Below, in pieces: positions 5,533 to 5,624 of a stretch of DNA of 5,624 nucleotides (the first letter of the stretch is position 1; each line of letters starts with the position of its first letter). The translations under genes and the position numbers were made by a program. The notes under the pieces are model-generated. The model had not been told where the DNA came from. It did not search any database and worked only from the letters and a program-made list of their open reading frames with translations. The DNA lies in assembly GCA_036277635.1 (NCBI GenBank), contig DASUMP010000131.1:1-5624 (forward strand), given 5' to 3'. This stretch comes from DASUMP01 sp036277635 (lineage in GTDB: Bacteria > Actinomycetota > Acidimicrobiia > IMCC26256 > PALSA-610).

Positions 5533-5624
5533 TGTGAACGCGCCTCCGCTCGACCGCGGTGAGGATCCGCGACACTGGGCGCAGATGACCTGGCGCCGCA
5601 GCTGTACGCACGACCAGCCGCCCG

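Noticed and set aside
4282..5562. Long plus-strand open frame of 426 codons opposite the protease gene.
   Set aside because: The minus strand carries a full S8 protease with all catalytic motifs; the plus-strand product is low-complexity and is explained by high GC content.
5585..5624. Possible start of a divergent plus-strand gene (MTWRRSCTH...).
   Set aside because: Only 13 codons are visible, there is no ribosome site and no convincing promoter, and the product cannot be recognised.

Overview
The window is GC-rich throughout, with GTG/ATG starts, strong GGAGG-type ribosome binding sites and closely packed genes. This points to a high-GC actinobacterium. The protein flavour would fit the Acidimicrobiia, but that placement is inference and no rRNA or marker gene is present to fix it. 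Six complete protein genes and one 5'-truncated gene account for almost all of the sequence. I see no tRNA, rRNA, CRISPR array, insertion sequence or integrase.

Layout. (1) 1-738 (+): the C-terminal 245 residues of a CorA-type Mg2+/Co2+ channel with its GMN signature. (2) 823-1215 (+): a seven-iron (3Fe-4S plus 4Fe-4S) ferredoxin carrying an unusually long loop between its cysteine clusters. (3) 1230-1265: a perfect 16-bp hairpin between convergent genes. (4) 2254-2706 (-) and 1285-2109 (-): an SRPBCC (START/polyketide-cyclase fold) protein followed by a metallo-beta-lactamase-fold protein whose metal motif resembles flavodiiron enzymes, with Asp substitutions. (5) 2707-2850: a divergent control region with back-to-back promoters and two different perfect palindromes. 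(6) 2851-3477 (+) and 3477-4325 (+): a TetR-family repressor whose stop codon overlaps the start of a phytanoyl-CoA-dioxygenase-family (PhyH) Fe(II)/2-oxoglutarate oxygenase. (7) 4341-4387: a second bidirectional hairpin between convergent genes. (8) 4393-5466 (-): a secreted or membrane-anchored S8 subtilisin-like serine protease. (9) 5467-5624: a non-coding upstream region with short repeats.

How the genes may work together. The central block (1285-4325) looks like one regulated accessory module. TetR and the dioxygenase form a translationally coupled pair. SRPBCC and the MBL protein form the opposing unit. Between them lie two promoters, each with its own palindrome. A small-molecule-responsive lipid or aromatic detoxification or catabolic unit is a reasonable guess, with PhyH hydroxylating, SRPBCC binding a hydrophobic ligand and MBL acting as hydrolase or oxidase. 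No substrate can be read from the sequence. The palindrome over the SRPBCC promoter differs from the one over the TetR start site, which raises the possibility of two regulators. The CorA, ferredoxin and protease genes look like unrelated neighbours insulated by terminators.
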